Part shown: piece by piece, positions 1 to 7,127 of the stretch
How positions within the stretch are numbered: the stretch's first letter is position 1
Layout of the letters: every line of letters begins with the position of its first letter
Source of the DNA: Phycisphaerales bacterium
Lineage (GTDB): Bacteria; Planctomycetota; Phycisphaerae; Phycisphaerales; SM1A02
Assembly: GCA_003520025.1 (NCBI GenBank)
Contig: DOVP01000308.1
Coordinates: 1-7,243, forward strand
Reading direction: 5' to 3'
DNA: 7,243 bases
Made by a program: the position numbers and the translations under genes
The notes under the pieces: generated by a model
What the model was told of the DNA's origin: nothing
The model's database searches: none
What the model saw: only the letters and a program-made list of their open reading frames with translations

Positions 1-120
1 CAGCCGCTGCAGAGCGGGGCCGTGCAGTCACACGCGGTCGTGATGGCCGGGGGCGCTGGCATCATCATTCTGCTCATGGCGCTGTTCATGCAGTTCGGGT
101 GGCTGGGAGGAACGCTCTGA
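1..120 (+). CDS. nuoL: NADH-quinone oxidoreductase subunit L, C-terminal end (5' partial)
   Basis: The first reading frame of the window is open from base 1 to a TGA at 118-120 and encodes the last 39 residues of a protein that begins outside the window. The visible part starts QPLQSGAVQSHAVVM and continues into one hydrophobic helix (about residues 14-31 of the fragment) before a short WLGGTL end. NuoL proteins characteristically end with an LQTGxVQxYA-like segment followed by a last membrane helix, which matches. The position directly before nuoM, with a one-base stop/start overlap, supports the call. NuoL is the distal proton-pumping, antiporter-like subunit of complex I in the cytoplasmic membrane. 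The conserved core, including the catalytic lysines and glutamate, is not in the window, so integrity cannot be judged. Confidence 0.85.
   Translation, partial: QPLQSGAVQSHAVVMAGGAGIIILLMALFMQFGWLGGTL
105..111 (+). promoter_or_regulatory. Shine-Dalgarno sequence of nuoM
   Basis: GGGAGGA lies eight bases before the ATG at 120-122, inside the last codons of nuoL. It decides the nuoM start: an in-frame GTG at 99 would give a protein seven residues longer, but it lies upstream of this site. The ATG shares its first base with the nuoL stop (TGATG), which suggests translational coupling. Confidence 0.8.
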
Positions 121-1676
121 TGTTGGGTGTGCTGCTCATGTTGGTTCCGCTGGTGGCTGCGGTCATCATCATGTTCGCGCCCGCTCGCGCCGCCCGTGGC
201 GTGGCGCTGATCGGCACGCTCGTTGGGCTTGGTCTTGCCATCCTTGCCGCCATAGATTTCAACGGGTGGGGGAGCGGGGGATGGGGACTTGAGTTCCATC
301 GCGACCTGCTGCCCTCGCTCGGTATTTCGCTCACGTTCGGCGCCGATTCGGTATCGATGCTGCTCGTTCTGCTGACGGTGCTGCTGATGCCCCTGGCGGT
401 GATCGGGTCATGGACGGCCGTGACCGAGCGGCTCAGGGAGTACTACGCGTGGCTGCTGGTGCTCTCGACGGCCATGATCGGCGTCTTCCTGGCGCGTGAT
501 CTGCTTGTGTTCTACGTGTGCTTCGAGTTCACGCTCGTACCGATGTTCTTCCTGATCGCCATCTACGGCAGCACAAACCGCGCGTGGGCGAGTGTGAAGT
601 TCTTCCTCTACACCTTCCTTGGTTCGCTGTTTGCGTTTACCGGCTTCCTCTATGTGGCTTGGGCCAATGCCGAGCACGGGGGCGTGTGGTCTTTTTCCAT
701 TCCAGACCTTGCTCACTTTGCGTCCACCGGGATGACCAGCACCGAGCAGGCGTGGGTGCTGCTGGCACTCATGGCCGGGTTTGCCGTCAAGATTCCGCTC
801 TTCCCGGTGCACACGTGGCTGCCGCTGGCCCATACCGAAGCGCCCACGGCGGGTTCGGTGCTGCTCGCGGCTGTGCTGCTGAAACTCGGTACCTACGGGC
901 TGTACCGGTTTGTGCTGCCCATGACGCCCTCCGCCGTGGTGGACTGGGCGCCTCTCATCGGTATTCTGGCGATTGTCGGTATTCTCTATGCCGCCCTGAT
1001 CTGTTGGGTCCAGACCGATGTCAAGAAATTGGTCGCGTACTCCTCGGTGAGTCATCTTGGTTTCTGCGTACTCGGCTTGTTTGCATTGAACCCGCTTGGT
1101 TTGCAGGGATCGGTGCTCTACATGATCAACCACGGCCTCTCGACCGGTGCGCTCTTCTTCATGATCGGCATGATGTATGAGCGGTATCACACCCGCGACA
1201 TGGGTGTTGTTGGCGGACTTGCGGCGAAGATGCCGGTGTGGTCCTTCTTCATGGTCTTCTTCGTACTCGCCTCGGTTGGACTTCCGGGCCTCAACGGGTT
1301 CGTCAGCGAATTTCTGTGCCTGATCGGTACGTTCGCAGCCGGCGACGTGGGGGCGTACCCCGGCGTCCTTGGCCCATGGTTCGCGGCTTTCGCGGCGCTT
1401 GGCATGATCTTCACAGCGATGTATCTGCTCATCATGGTTGGCAAGGTCGTATTCGGACCACTTCGAGAACCGGCTGGTGATCATGGTCCGCTTCCCGCCG
1501 ACCTCACGGTTCGGGAGATCATCGTGCTTGTGCCGCTTGCCGCTGCGTGCATCTGGATCGGTGTGCAGCCCGACATCATCATGGATTCGATGAGCGGCGC
1601 GATCGAGCACACGCTGGCGGTGTATCCGGACCTCGTGTCGCCGGTCCGCGAGACGGTTGCAGGAGCGATGCCATGA
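120..1676 (+). CDS. nuoM: NADH-quinone oxidoreductase subunit M (complex I antiporter-like subunit)
   Basis: This encodes a 518-residue polytopic membrane protein with about 14 predicted helices, the usual size for NuoM. It is one of three Mrp-antiporter-like subunits of complex I that pump protons while NADH electrons go to quinone. Visible family signatures are FEFTLVPMFF (131-144 region), FAVKIPLFPVHTWLPLAHTE (221-240), the TAGSVLLAAVLLKLGTYG region (243-260), VKKLVAYSSVSHLGF (301-315), NHGLSTGALFF (337-347) and GLPGLNGFVSEF (387-398). By motif position, Glu136, Lys224, Lys255 and Glu397 correspond to the channel residues E144, K234, K265 and E407 of E. coli NuoM, so the proton path looks intact. 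The ATG at 120 is chosen because of the strong ribosome site at 105-111 and the TGATG overlap with nuoL. The 3' end overlaps nuoN by four bases (ATGA). No frameshift or odd segment was seen. A large antisense frame on the other strand is a codon-bias shadow. Confidence 0.97.
   Translation: MLGVLLMLVPLVAAVIIMFAPARAARGVALIGTLVGLGLAILAAIDFNGWGSGGWGLEFHRDLLPSLGISLTFGADSVSMLLVLLTVLLMPLAVIGSWTAVTERLREYYAWLLVLSTAMIGVFLARDLLVFYVCFEFTLVPMFFLIAIYGSTNRAWASVKFFLYTFLGSLFAFTGFLYVAWANAEHGGVWSFSIPDLAHFASTGMTSTEQAWVLLALMAGFAVKIPLFPVHTWLPLAHTEAPTAGSVLLAAVLLKLGTYGLYRFVLPMTPSAVVDWAPLIGILAIVGILYAALICWVQTDVKKLVAYSSVSHLGFCVLGLFALNPLGLQGSVLYMINHGLSTGALFFMIGMMYERYHTRDMGVVGGLAAKMPVWSFFMVFFVLASVGLPGLNGFVSEFLCLIGTFAAGDVGAYPGVLGPWFAAFAALGMIFTAMYLLIMVGKVVFGPLREPAGDHGPLPADLTVREIIVLVPLAAACIWIGVQPDIIMDSMSGAIEHTLAVYPDLVSPVRETVAGAMP
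1661..1665 (+). promoter_or_regulatory. Shine-Dalgarno sequence of nuoN
   Basis: AGGAG lies seven bases before the ATG at 1673-1675, within the last nuoM codons. It supports that ATG over upstream in-frame starts, which would add 42 or more residues of low-complexity Arg/His-rich sequence read out of frame from nuoM. The ATGA junction points to coupled translation of nuoM and nuoN. Confidence 0.8.
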
Positions 1677-3271
1677 CCGAGCGGCTGTGGATGCTGATTC
1701 CGGAATTGATCGTGCTCGCCGGTGCCGTTTCATGCGCGATCATCGGTATCTCCCGCAGTGTGGCAGTCCGGCGGAGCCTTCCGATCGTGGCCTTCGTGAC
1801 ACTGATCGTTGCGCTTGTGGCGACTTGGATCGTGTATCAGGACGGCGTAGCAAGCCTTGGCAGTGGCGACTGGGCTGTTCCCATGCCGTGGCTGGGCAAG
1901 AGTCTCATTGGTGTTTCTGTGGTCGTTGGTCTGGTTCTCGTGCTCGTGCAGGCCGGATTTGTCGATCACTCCTATGAGGATGCCGTTGCAGCGGGCCGCA
2001 GTACATTTGATCCGCTGCGTACATCTCGCGGTGAGTACTACGTGTTCTTCCTGCTCAGCCTGTGCGGCCTGATGCTCACGAGTGTCGCGCCCGATCTGAT
2101 CTGGCTGTTCCTCGCCCTTGAACTCACCTCACTGCCGACCTACATCATGGTGGCGATCGGTCGAATCGACCGGCGGGCCCAGGAAGCGGCGATGAAGTAC
2201 TTCTTCCTCGGCGCCATGGCCGCGGCCATCTTCCTGTTCGGCTTTGCCATGCTCTACGGCGCGACCGGAACGATGAGTCTTGTCGGCATGAAGGATGTAC
2301 TCACAGCAAGGTTGGCCGAGACCGGTTCCATCGGCACACTCGCCACGCTCGGGCTGCTGCTCTCGATCTTCGGCATCGCCTTCAAACTCGCTGCGGCGCC
2401 TCTGCACATGTACGCCGCCGATGTGTATGAAGGTGCGGCTGCGCCGGTGACCGCGTTCCTCGGATTCGTTCCGAAGGCGGGCGGCGTCGTGGCGCTCATG
2501 CTCATTCTGTCGGTCACCGGCTGGATGGAAGAGGGCGGATCACTGCCGGAAGCGGTACTCATCACGCTCTGGATTGTGGCCGTTCTGACGATGACGCTGG
2601 GCAATATCGGAGCGCTCCTGCAGACCCGCGTGAAGCGAATGCTCGCCTACAGTTCGATATCGCACAGTGGCTACATTCTGATCGGCATCATCGCAGGGCC
2701 TGGCGACGGATTCGTCGCGGTGCTGGTGTATCTGCTCGCCTACGGACTCAGCAACACGGCGACCTTTGCGGTGCTGGCAAGTTTGAAACGGGGTGGCGGC
2801 GAGGTCGAGACCCTCGACGATCTGACCGGATTGCGAGAGCGGCATCCATCGATGGCGTGGGCCATGGCAATCTCCGCCGGCTCGCTGCTCGGCTTCCCGC
2901 CGCTGCTTGGTTTCTGGGGCAAGTTGCTGCTATTCATCGCCGGTATTGCCACGGGCCACATTGTGCTCGTCATCATCGCCGCCATCAACAGCGCGATCAG
3001 CGGTTGGTACTACCTGCGATTGGTGGCGTTGCCGCTGACTGGCTCACCCACCGCTTCAAGCCGCAGCGTCGAGCGGGGCGATTGGAACGGTCCACGCATC
3101 GCTGCTGTCACGGCCTGCGCCGCCGTGATCGTGTTGCCGCTTTTCCTCGGTGACATCATCGGTGAGGCCGAAGAGGGGGTTGGTGTGGCCGGTCGTGAGG
3201 TGCCGCATCAGGCAGGCGAGGACGTTGCCGGGGCGGGGGCCTTGGTCAGTCTCGGTCGGGTTAGCCCCTGA
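1673..3271 (+). CDS. nuoN: NADH-quinone oxidoreductase subunit N
   Basis: This encodes a 532-residue membrane protein with about 14 helices, the third antiporter-like subunit of the complex I membrane arm. Family motifs run in order: SRGEYYVFFLLSLCG (118-132), FLALELTSLPTYIMVAIGR (146-164), QEAAMKYFFLGAMAA (170-184), FKLAAAPLHMYAADVYEGAA (237-256), AFLGFVPKAGGVVAL (261-275), VKRMLAYSSISHSGY (320-334) and GFPPLLGFWGKLLLF (407-421). Glu150, Lys238, Lys268 and Lys417 sit where E133, K217, K247 and K395 are in E. coli NuoN, so it appears functional. The loop motif HMYAADVY replaces the common HxWxPDVY; I recall this variant from planctomycetes. After the last helix (about 476-493) there is a hydrophilic tail of roughly 37 residues rich in Gly, Val, Ala and Glu. 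Its final 20 codons are overlapped on the opposite strand by the convergent gene. The four-base overlap with nuoM places it as the last gene of the nuo operon here. Confidence 0.96.
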   Translation: MTERLWMLIPELIVLAGAVSCAIIGISRSVAVRRSLPIVAFVTLIVALVATWIVYQDGVASLGSGDWAVPMPWLGKSLIGVSVVVGLVLVLVQAGFVDHSYEDAVAAGRSTFDPLRTSRGEYYVFFLLSLCGLMLTSVAPDLIWLFLALELTSLPTYIMVAIGRIDRRAQEAAMKYFFLGAMAAAIFLFGFAMLYGATGTMSLVGMKDVLTARLAETGSIGTLATLGLLLSIFGIAFKLAAAPLHMYAADVYEGAAAPVTAFLGFVPKAGGVVALMLILSVTGWMEEGGSLPEAVLITLWIVAVLTMTLGNIGALLQTRVKRMLAYSSISHSGYILIGIIAGPGDGFVAVLVYLLAYGLSNTATFAVLASLKRGGGEVETLDDLTGLRERHPSMAWAMAISAGSLLGFPPLLGFWGKLLLFIAGIATGHIVLVIIAAINSAISGWYYLRLVALPLTGSPTASSRSVERGDWNGPRIAAVTACAAVIVLPLFLGDIIGEAEEGVGVAGREVPHQAGEDVAGAGALVSLGRVSP

Positions 3272-4068
3272 AGAATCAAGCCGAGGGCCGTTGCCGCAAG
3301 CCAAGCGAGCACGATCGTGGACCCTCCTGCGGCGCCGCCGAGCCAATCTGGTGTCATGTTCCACATGTCCAGAAGTCGCGGCAGCGCCGTCAGCACCAAT
3401 CCAGCGCCGGCGGTCGCGGTCAGCAGGACTGCCGCGGCGGTGGTGAAGAAGGTCGAGAGAATCAAGCCTGCCAGCGCGGCAATACCGGCTGTTGCCAAGA
3501 CGACCAGCCGCGGATCGGGAGGGAGTGTTTCCCACGCGTCGCGGAAGGGTACGAGTTTCTCGTGGCGTGCCAGTTCCATGGTGTGCTGCGTGATGTTGGG
3601 GGGGAATGACACGGGGAGGATCGATCGGTGGGTCGTCGCCTGTTCCAAGGGTGTTGCATCCGGTGGTTCGCCAGCAAGTTCGTCGACCGGCAGTCCAAAC
3701 AGACCCGCCACCGGTGGTGGTGGCACGTTGTTTTCGGTGAGATGCAGCACCGTCCAGGCCACCGATCCGCCAAGAATCGTCAGTGTGATCGCCAGCAGGG
3801 CGCCGGCCAGCAGTTTGTAGGCGAGCAGGGCCACGCAGGCGATCACGATGGCGCCAACCACCGGTGCCACCCACTGCGGCCCGATATGCGTCTGTTCCCA
3901 GATCATCATGCCCCCGAGTCCCCCCAAGCCGAGTCCCATCGCCCCGACCGCCGAGCGAAGCACCCAGCCCCCGGTTGCCCACAGCACGATTCCCACCGCC
4001 AAGGCCGCCAGTATCCACGGAAGAGTGCCCGTGGTGGCGGTTTCAGTGATGGTGGCGAAGTAGTACAT
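3208..4068 (-). CDS. Uncharacterised multi-pass membrane protein
   Basis: I do not recognise this gene with confidence. From the ATG at 4068 it encodes 286 residues ending at a TGA at 3208-3210. About seven hydrophobic segments are visible: roughly residues 15-33, 38-57, 66-83, 86-109, 187-207, 209-229 and 249-268. The second is a glycine zipper (GAMGLGLGGLGG, 42-53). A hydrophilic, proline-rich region (about 111-186) splits the protein into a four-helix and a three-helix part. The helix and glycine pattern of the first half loosely recalls DUF4203/TMEM198-type proteins, which is only a suggestion. The frame stays open upstream to a TTG at 4131 (307 residues), but the extra 21 residues look unlike a normal N terminus. 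Neither start has a good ribosome site. The gene points toward nuoN and overlaps its 3' end by 64 bp, and it diverges from the DUF255 gene. It is judged real because of the coherent membrane-protein composition over the whole length. A frame inside it on the other strand is treated as a shadow. Confidence 0.7.
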   Translation of the reverse strand: MYYFATITETATTGTLPWILAALAVGIVLWATGGWVLRSAVGAMGLGLGGLGGMMIWEQTHIGPQWVAPVVGAIVIACVALLAYKLLAGALLAITLTILGGSVAWTVLHLTENNVPPPPVAGLFGLPVDELAGEPPDATPLEQATTHRSILPVSFPPNITQHTMELARHEKLVPFRDAWETLPPDPRLVVLATAGIAALAGLILSTFFTTAAAVLLTATAGAGLVLTALPRLLDMWNMTPDWLGGAAGGSTIVLAWLAATALGLILQGLTRPRLTKAPAPATSSPA

Positions 4069-4191
4069 GAGATGATCTATCGGACACCCACTGATTGGGA
4101 GTGGAGGATTGGAGGTTTCGTCCTCTGTCAAACGGATCCGTAGGAGTGTGCCGGCTCAGGGGAGTCGATGGGAGGTGGGGAGAACTCTGGT

Positions 4192-4200
4192 TGGTAGTAT
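4192..4200 (+). promoter_or_regulatory. Possible extended -10 promoter element for the DUF255 gene
   Basis: TGGTAGTAT fits the extended -10 pattern TGnTAnnAT, and four of six bases match TATAAT. It lies in the 138 bp divergent spacer (4069-4206). No convincing -35 box is seen 16-18 bases upstream, where the sequence is G-rich (GGAGGTGGGG). Transcription from this element would begin at about 4206-4208, that is, at the ATG itself. The rest of the spacer holds no recognisable operator or terminator. This is a pattern match only. Confidence 0.35.
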
Positions 4201-4206
4201 TCGCCG

Positions 4207-6573
4207 ATGAGGAAGAATCAATGCGTGTTCCAAGCTGCTGCGGCAGCACTCGCTGTGGCGCTGGGAGGGATGACTGCTGTGGCGGATGAGCACAAGGGCG
4301 GCGGTCACGCCTTTCCGGCGAATCGGCTGGTCGATGAGACCAGTCCCTACCTGCTCCAGCATGCCTACAACCCGGTGCACTGGTATCCGTGGGGGGAAGA
4401 GGCTTTCGAGGCCGCCCGCCGGGAGAACAAGCCGATCTTCCTGAGCATCGGGTATTCCACCTGCTACTGGTGCCACGTGATGGAGCGAGAGTCGTTTGAG
4501 AACCCCGAGGTGGCGGCGGTGCTCAACGAGTACTACATCCCGATCAAGGTCGACCGCGAGGAACGGCCCGATGTTGATGACATCTATATGACCGCGGTGC
4601 AGGTGATGACCCGCCGCGGCGGTTGGCCGCTCTCGTTGTGGCTCGAACCGGACACGCTGAAACCGTTTTTTGGTGGTACCTACTTTCCGGTAGAGGGGCA
4701 GGGCCAGCGTCCGGGGTTCATGCAATTGTTGCACGGAATCCATCAGGCGTGGTTGGAGCAGCAGCCGGAACTCCGCGCTCAAGCGGACAAGCTCGCCGAC
4801 GCCGTCACCAATCGGCTCGCGGCGGTGCCCGAACTCGAACTTCCAGATCCCGGTGTGGTTGAGGCTGCAGTATCGCAGTTGATGTCAACCTACGACGCCG
4901 CGAATGCCGGCTACGGCGGTGCTCCGAAGTTTCCGATGCCGGTCCATCTCGATATGTTGATTGAGACGGCTTGGGATCGACCCGATGTGCAGGCGTCATT
5001 GACGCATACGCTCGATCGGATGGCGATGGGCGGCATGTACGACCATGTGGGCGGAGGCTTTCACAGGTACAGCACTGACGGGCAGTGGCTCGTGCCGCAC
5101 TTTGAGAAGATGCTCTACGACAACGGCATGCTCGCCTCCGTGTATGCAGAGACGTTTGATCGAACCGGCGATGCCTACTACGCGGAGATTGTGACCGAAA
5201 CGCTTGACTACGTGCTGCGGGAAATGATTGACGAGACCGGCGCCTTCTGGTCAGCGCAGGACGCAGAGTCGAATGCCCGCGAAGGGCAGTCCTACCTCTG
5301 GACGCCCGACGAGATCCACGCCGCCATCGACGAGGGCGGATTGCCACCCGAGTGGGCGAACTTCGCCATCACGCTGTACGGACTCGATCGTGGCACGAAC
5401 TTCCGCGATCCACATCACCCCGGCGAGCCCGCCTCGAACGTGCTGTTTCTTTCTGGTCGGCCGGATGCCTTGGCGGGTGGTTTCGGTATGACCACTGCCG
5501 CGTTGCAGGACCGGATCGAAAAGATCAATACCGCCATGCTGGCGCGGCGGGATCGCCGTGATCAGCCGAGCACGGATGACAAGATTCTCGTCGGATGGAA
5601 TGGCCTGATGATCGGTGGCATGGCCGATGCGGGTCGCATTCTTGAGGCACCTCGATACATCGACGCTGCTCGCTCCGCTGCAGATTGGATCAAGGGGTCC
5701 ATGTGGAGTGATGAGGGTGGACTGAAGCGAACGGCTCGGGCCGGGCAAGTCAGTGACATCACGGGTTTTTTGGAGGACTACGCCTTTCTGGTGCGGGGAC
5801 TGCTCCGACTGTACGAGGCCACCGGTAACCAGGATGATCTTGCGTGGGCGACCACGCTCATGAAGCAGGCTCGCAGTCGATTTTTCGACACCGAGCAGGG
5901 CTGGCTTGATGCGCCTGATGGCGACTCGAACCTGTTTGTCCGAGGGCGATCGTTGTACGACGGCGCAGTGCCGAGCGGGACGTCGGTCATGCTCGACAAT
6001 CAACGTCGTCTGCACGAGTTGACCGCAGATGCTGCGTGGCTTGGCGAAGCGGCGGACACACTCAAGCCCATCGCGGCCACCCTCAATCGGAGCCCCCGCG
6101 GCTCCGGGCAGGCGATTGCGGCGCTGCATCATCTGCGTACCGCCGATCCGGGTCGGTTCAATGCAGCGGTTCCGAAAGCAGCGAAGGGGCCTGTCGAGGT
6201 AGGCGTTGATTCCAAGCAAGTGCGACTGGATACCAACGGTCGGGGCGAGATCACGGTTGTGATGCAACTGAAGTCCCCATGGCATGTCGCGCTGCCGGGA
6301 ACCAAGGATGTGATGCCGGTCCGAATTGCGTCAGCGACACCCGGGATTGAAGTCACGCCGCGATGGCCTCAGGGGAAGACCTATCAGGATCAGATGGGAT
6401 CGATGCAGGTACTCGAGGGTACGGCGAGAATTCCAGTCACCGTCATGCGATCGAATGCCGCCGAACCCACGCTGGAGCTCTCGGTCAGTTGGCAGGCTTG
6501 TGATGACAAGATCTGCCTTCGCCCCGAAACGCAGACTTACGTAGTTGAACTGGTGGACGGGGGCGATTTCTGA
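4207..6573 (+). CDS. Exported DUF255 (SPATA20/YyaL-like) thioredoxin-fold protein with C-terminal DsbD alpha-like domain
   Basis: This encodes a 788-residue protein. Residues 1-26 form a signal peptide: a short basic start (MRKNQ), an Ala/Leu-rich core and a TAVA-DE cleavage site, so the protein should act outside the cytoplasm. Residues about 37-205 are the DUF255 thioredoxin-like domain, with [20 protein letters not shown] (39-58), the CxxC motif C86-Y-W-C89 in [18 protein letters not shown] (80-97), and [10 protein letters not shown] (115-124). Residues about 215-645 form the alpha-helical toroid typical of the family, with GYGGAPKFP (235-243), [10 protein letters not shown] (279-288), [10 protein letters not shown] (297-306) and [13 protein letters not shown] (457-469). 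Residues about 661-783 look like the N-terminal (alpha) domain of DsbD: a beta-rich segment ending in [19 protein letters not shown] (762-780) with a Cys765/Cys770 pair. Ordinary YyaL/SPATA20 proteins are about 680-700 residues and lack this tail. The enzyme activity of the family is not firmly established; a thiol-disulfide or sugar-related role is inference. No ribosome site precedes the ATG. The stop overlaps the next start by one base. Confidence 0.93.
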   Translation: MRKNQCVFQAAAAALAVALGGMTAVADEHKGGGHAFPANRLVDETSPYLLQHAYNPVHWYPWGEEAFEAARRENKPIFLSIGYSTCYWCHVMERESFENPEVAAVLNEYYIPIKVDREERPDVDDIYMTAVQVMTRRGGWPLSLWLEPDTLKPFFGGTYFPVEGQGQRPGFMQLLHGIHQAWLEQQPELRAQADKLADAVTNRLAAVPELELPDPGVVEAAVSQLMSTYDAANAGYGGAPKFPMPVHLDMLIETAWDRPDVQASLTHTLDRMAMGGMYDHVGGGFHRYSTDGQWLVPHFEKMLYDNGMLASVYAETFDRTGDAYYAEIVTETLDYVLREMIDETGAFWSAQDAESNAREGQSYLWTPDEIHAAIDEGGLPPEWANFAITLYGLDRGTNFRDPHHPGEPASNVLFLSGRPDALAGGFGMTTAALQDRIEKINTAMLARRDRRDQPSTDDKILVGWNGLMIGGMADAGRILEAPRYIDAARSAADWIKGSMWSDEGGLKRTARAGQVSDITGFLEDYAFLVRGLLRLYEATGNQDDLAWATTLMKQARSRFFDTEQGWLDAPDGDSNLFVRGRSLYDGAVPSGTSVMLDNQRRLHELTADAAWLGEAADTLKPIAATLNRSPRGSGQAIAALHHLRTADPGRFNAAVPKAAKGPVEVGVDSKQVRLDTNGRGEITVVMQLKSPWHVALPGTKDVMPVRIASATPGIEVTPRWPQGKTYQDQMGSMQVLEGTARIPVTVMRSNAAEPTLELSVSWQACDDKICLRPETQTYVVELVDGGDF

Positions 6574-7121
6574 TGCGAGCCCCTAGAGAGCGCCGTTTGC
6601 TGGACATCGCCTTGCTGACGACCGGTGGCACGATCGACAAGACGTACGATCCGCTTCGCGGCGTGCTTCGCAATGACGTCAGCGTGCTCGATGTGATGCT
6701 CGAAGGCATGGAATTGGAAGGCGTGTCGCTCCATCGTGTCGAAGTCCTGAACAAGGACAGCCTCGACATGGATACGGAGGATCATCGCCAGATCGCTGCG
6801 GTGGCCAAGGAAGAGGCTGGGCGGCGAGATGGGGTGGTGATCGTCCACGGCACCGATCGACTCACCTGCACCGGCGATGCCATCGTTGAGACAACAGGCG
6901 ATTTTCTGCAGGTTCCGATCGTGTTGACCGGGGCCATGCGACCTTGGATCATGCGAAACAGTGACGCGCCGCAGAATCTGACCGAATCACTTCTGGCCGT
7001 TCAGATACTTGATCCCGGCGTGTATGTGTGCATGCACAATCGTGTGCTGCGATTGCCCGGAGTCCGGAAGGATCCAGAGCGTCTTCGATTCGTGTATTCA
7101 TCTTCTTTTCAGAGCGAGTAA
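6573..7121 (+). CDS. Single-domain asparaginase-family protein
   Basis: This encodes 182 residues corresponding to only the N-terminal domain of L-asparaginases, which are usually about 330 residues. The catalytic motifs of this domain are all visible: TTGGTIDK (16-23, with the nucleophile-type Thr20), a Tyr at 25, KDSLDM (61-66, Ser63 as the probable substrate-binding serine), HGTDRL (92-97, with the Thr94/Asp95 pair) and LTGAMRP (118-124). Lys166 in GVRKDP (163-168) may be the lysine that completes the catalytic set. Stand-alone asparaginase-domain proteins of about 160 residues with a similar ending are known in bacteria, so this is probably a natural compact form and not a broken gene; the reading frame stops cleanly at TAA. 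It would hydrolyse an amide such as asparagine, but the substrate is unproven because the C-terminal domain contributes to the active site in classic enzymes. No signal peptide is seen, so it is probably cytoplasmic. The ATG overlaps the previous stop (TGATG). TTG and CTG codons at 6597 and 6600 are alternative starts closer to the usual N terminus. Confidence 0.87.
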   Translation: MRAPRERRLLDIALLTTGGTIDKTYDPLRGVLRNDVSVLDVMLEGMELEGVSLHRVEVLNKDSLDMDTEDHRQIAAVAKEEAGRRDGVVIVHGTDRLTCTGDAIVETTGDFLQVPIVLTGAMRPWIMRNSDAPQNLTESLLAVQILDPGVYVCMHNRVLRLPGVRKDPERLRFVYSSSFQSE

Positions 7122-7127
7122 GACTGC

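Noticed and set aside
408..1733. 441-codon open frame on the - strand opposite nuoM, rich in Arg and His
   Set aside because: It lies entirely opposite a strongly recognised nuoM and has the His/Arg/Gln-rich composition typical of an antisense shadow in GC-rich DNA. No family motif or hydrophobic pattern is visible.
3271..3330. Search for a transcription terminator at the nuoN end
   Set aside because: Only the palindrome CACGATCGTG (3310-3319) is present. It has no usable loop or following T run, and it lies inside the convergent gene.
3317..3820. 167-codon + strand frame following nuoN
   Set aside because: It lies opposite the convergent membrane-protein gene. Its Ser/Ala/Pro-rich composition and lack of motifs or ribosome site suggest a shadow, although it is the only downstream frame that could have extended the nuo operon.
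3056..4018. 320-codon - strand frame overlapping the membrane-protein gene in another frame
   Set aside because: It is rich in Gly, Arg, Thr and Asp with no structure, and extends into nuoN. The alternative frame (3208-4068) gives well-formed membrane helices, so this one is taken as the shadow.
4088..4104. Small inverted repeat CCACT-gattggg-AGTGG in the divergent spacer
   Set aside because: The stem is only five base pairs with a seven-base loop and no T run, so it is too weak to call a terminator or operator.
4126..4131. Perfect TTGACA on the - strand upstream of the membrane-protein gene
   Set aside because: No acceptable -10 hexamer lies 16-18 bases downstream, so it is not called a promoter. 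The same bases supply the alternative TTG start, which also lacks a ribosome site.
5251..6285. 344-codon open frame on the - strand opposite the DUF255 gene
   Set aside because: The + strand frame carries clear conserved motifs through this whole stretch; the antisense product shows none.
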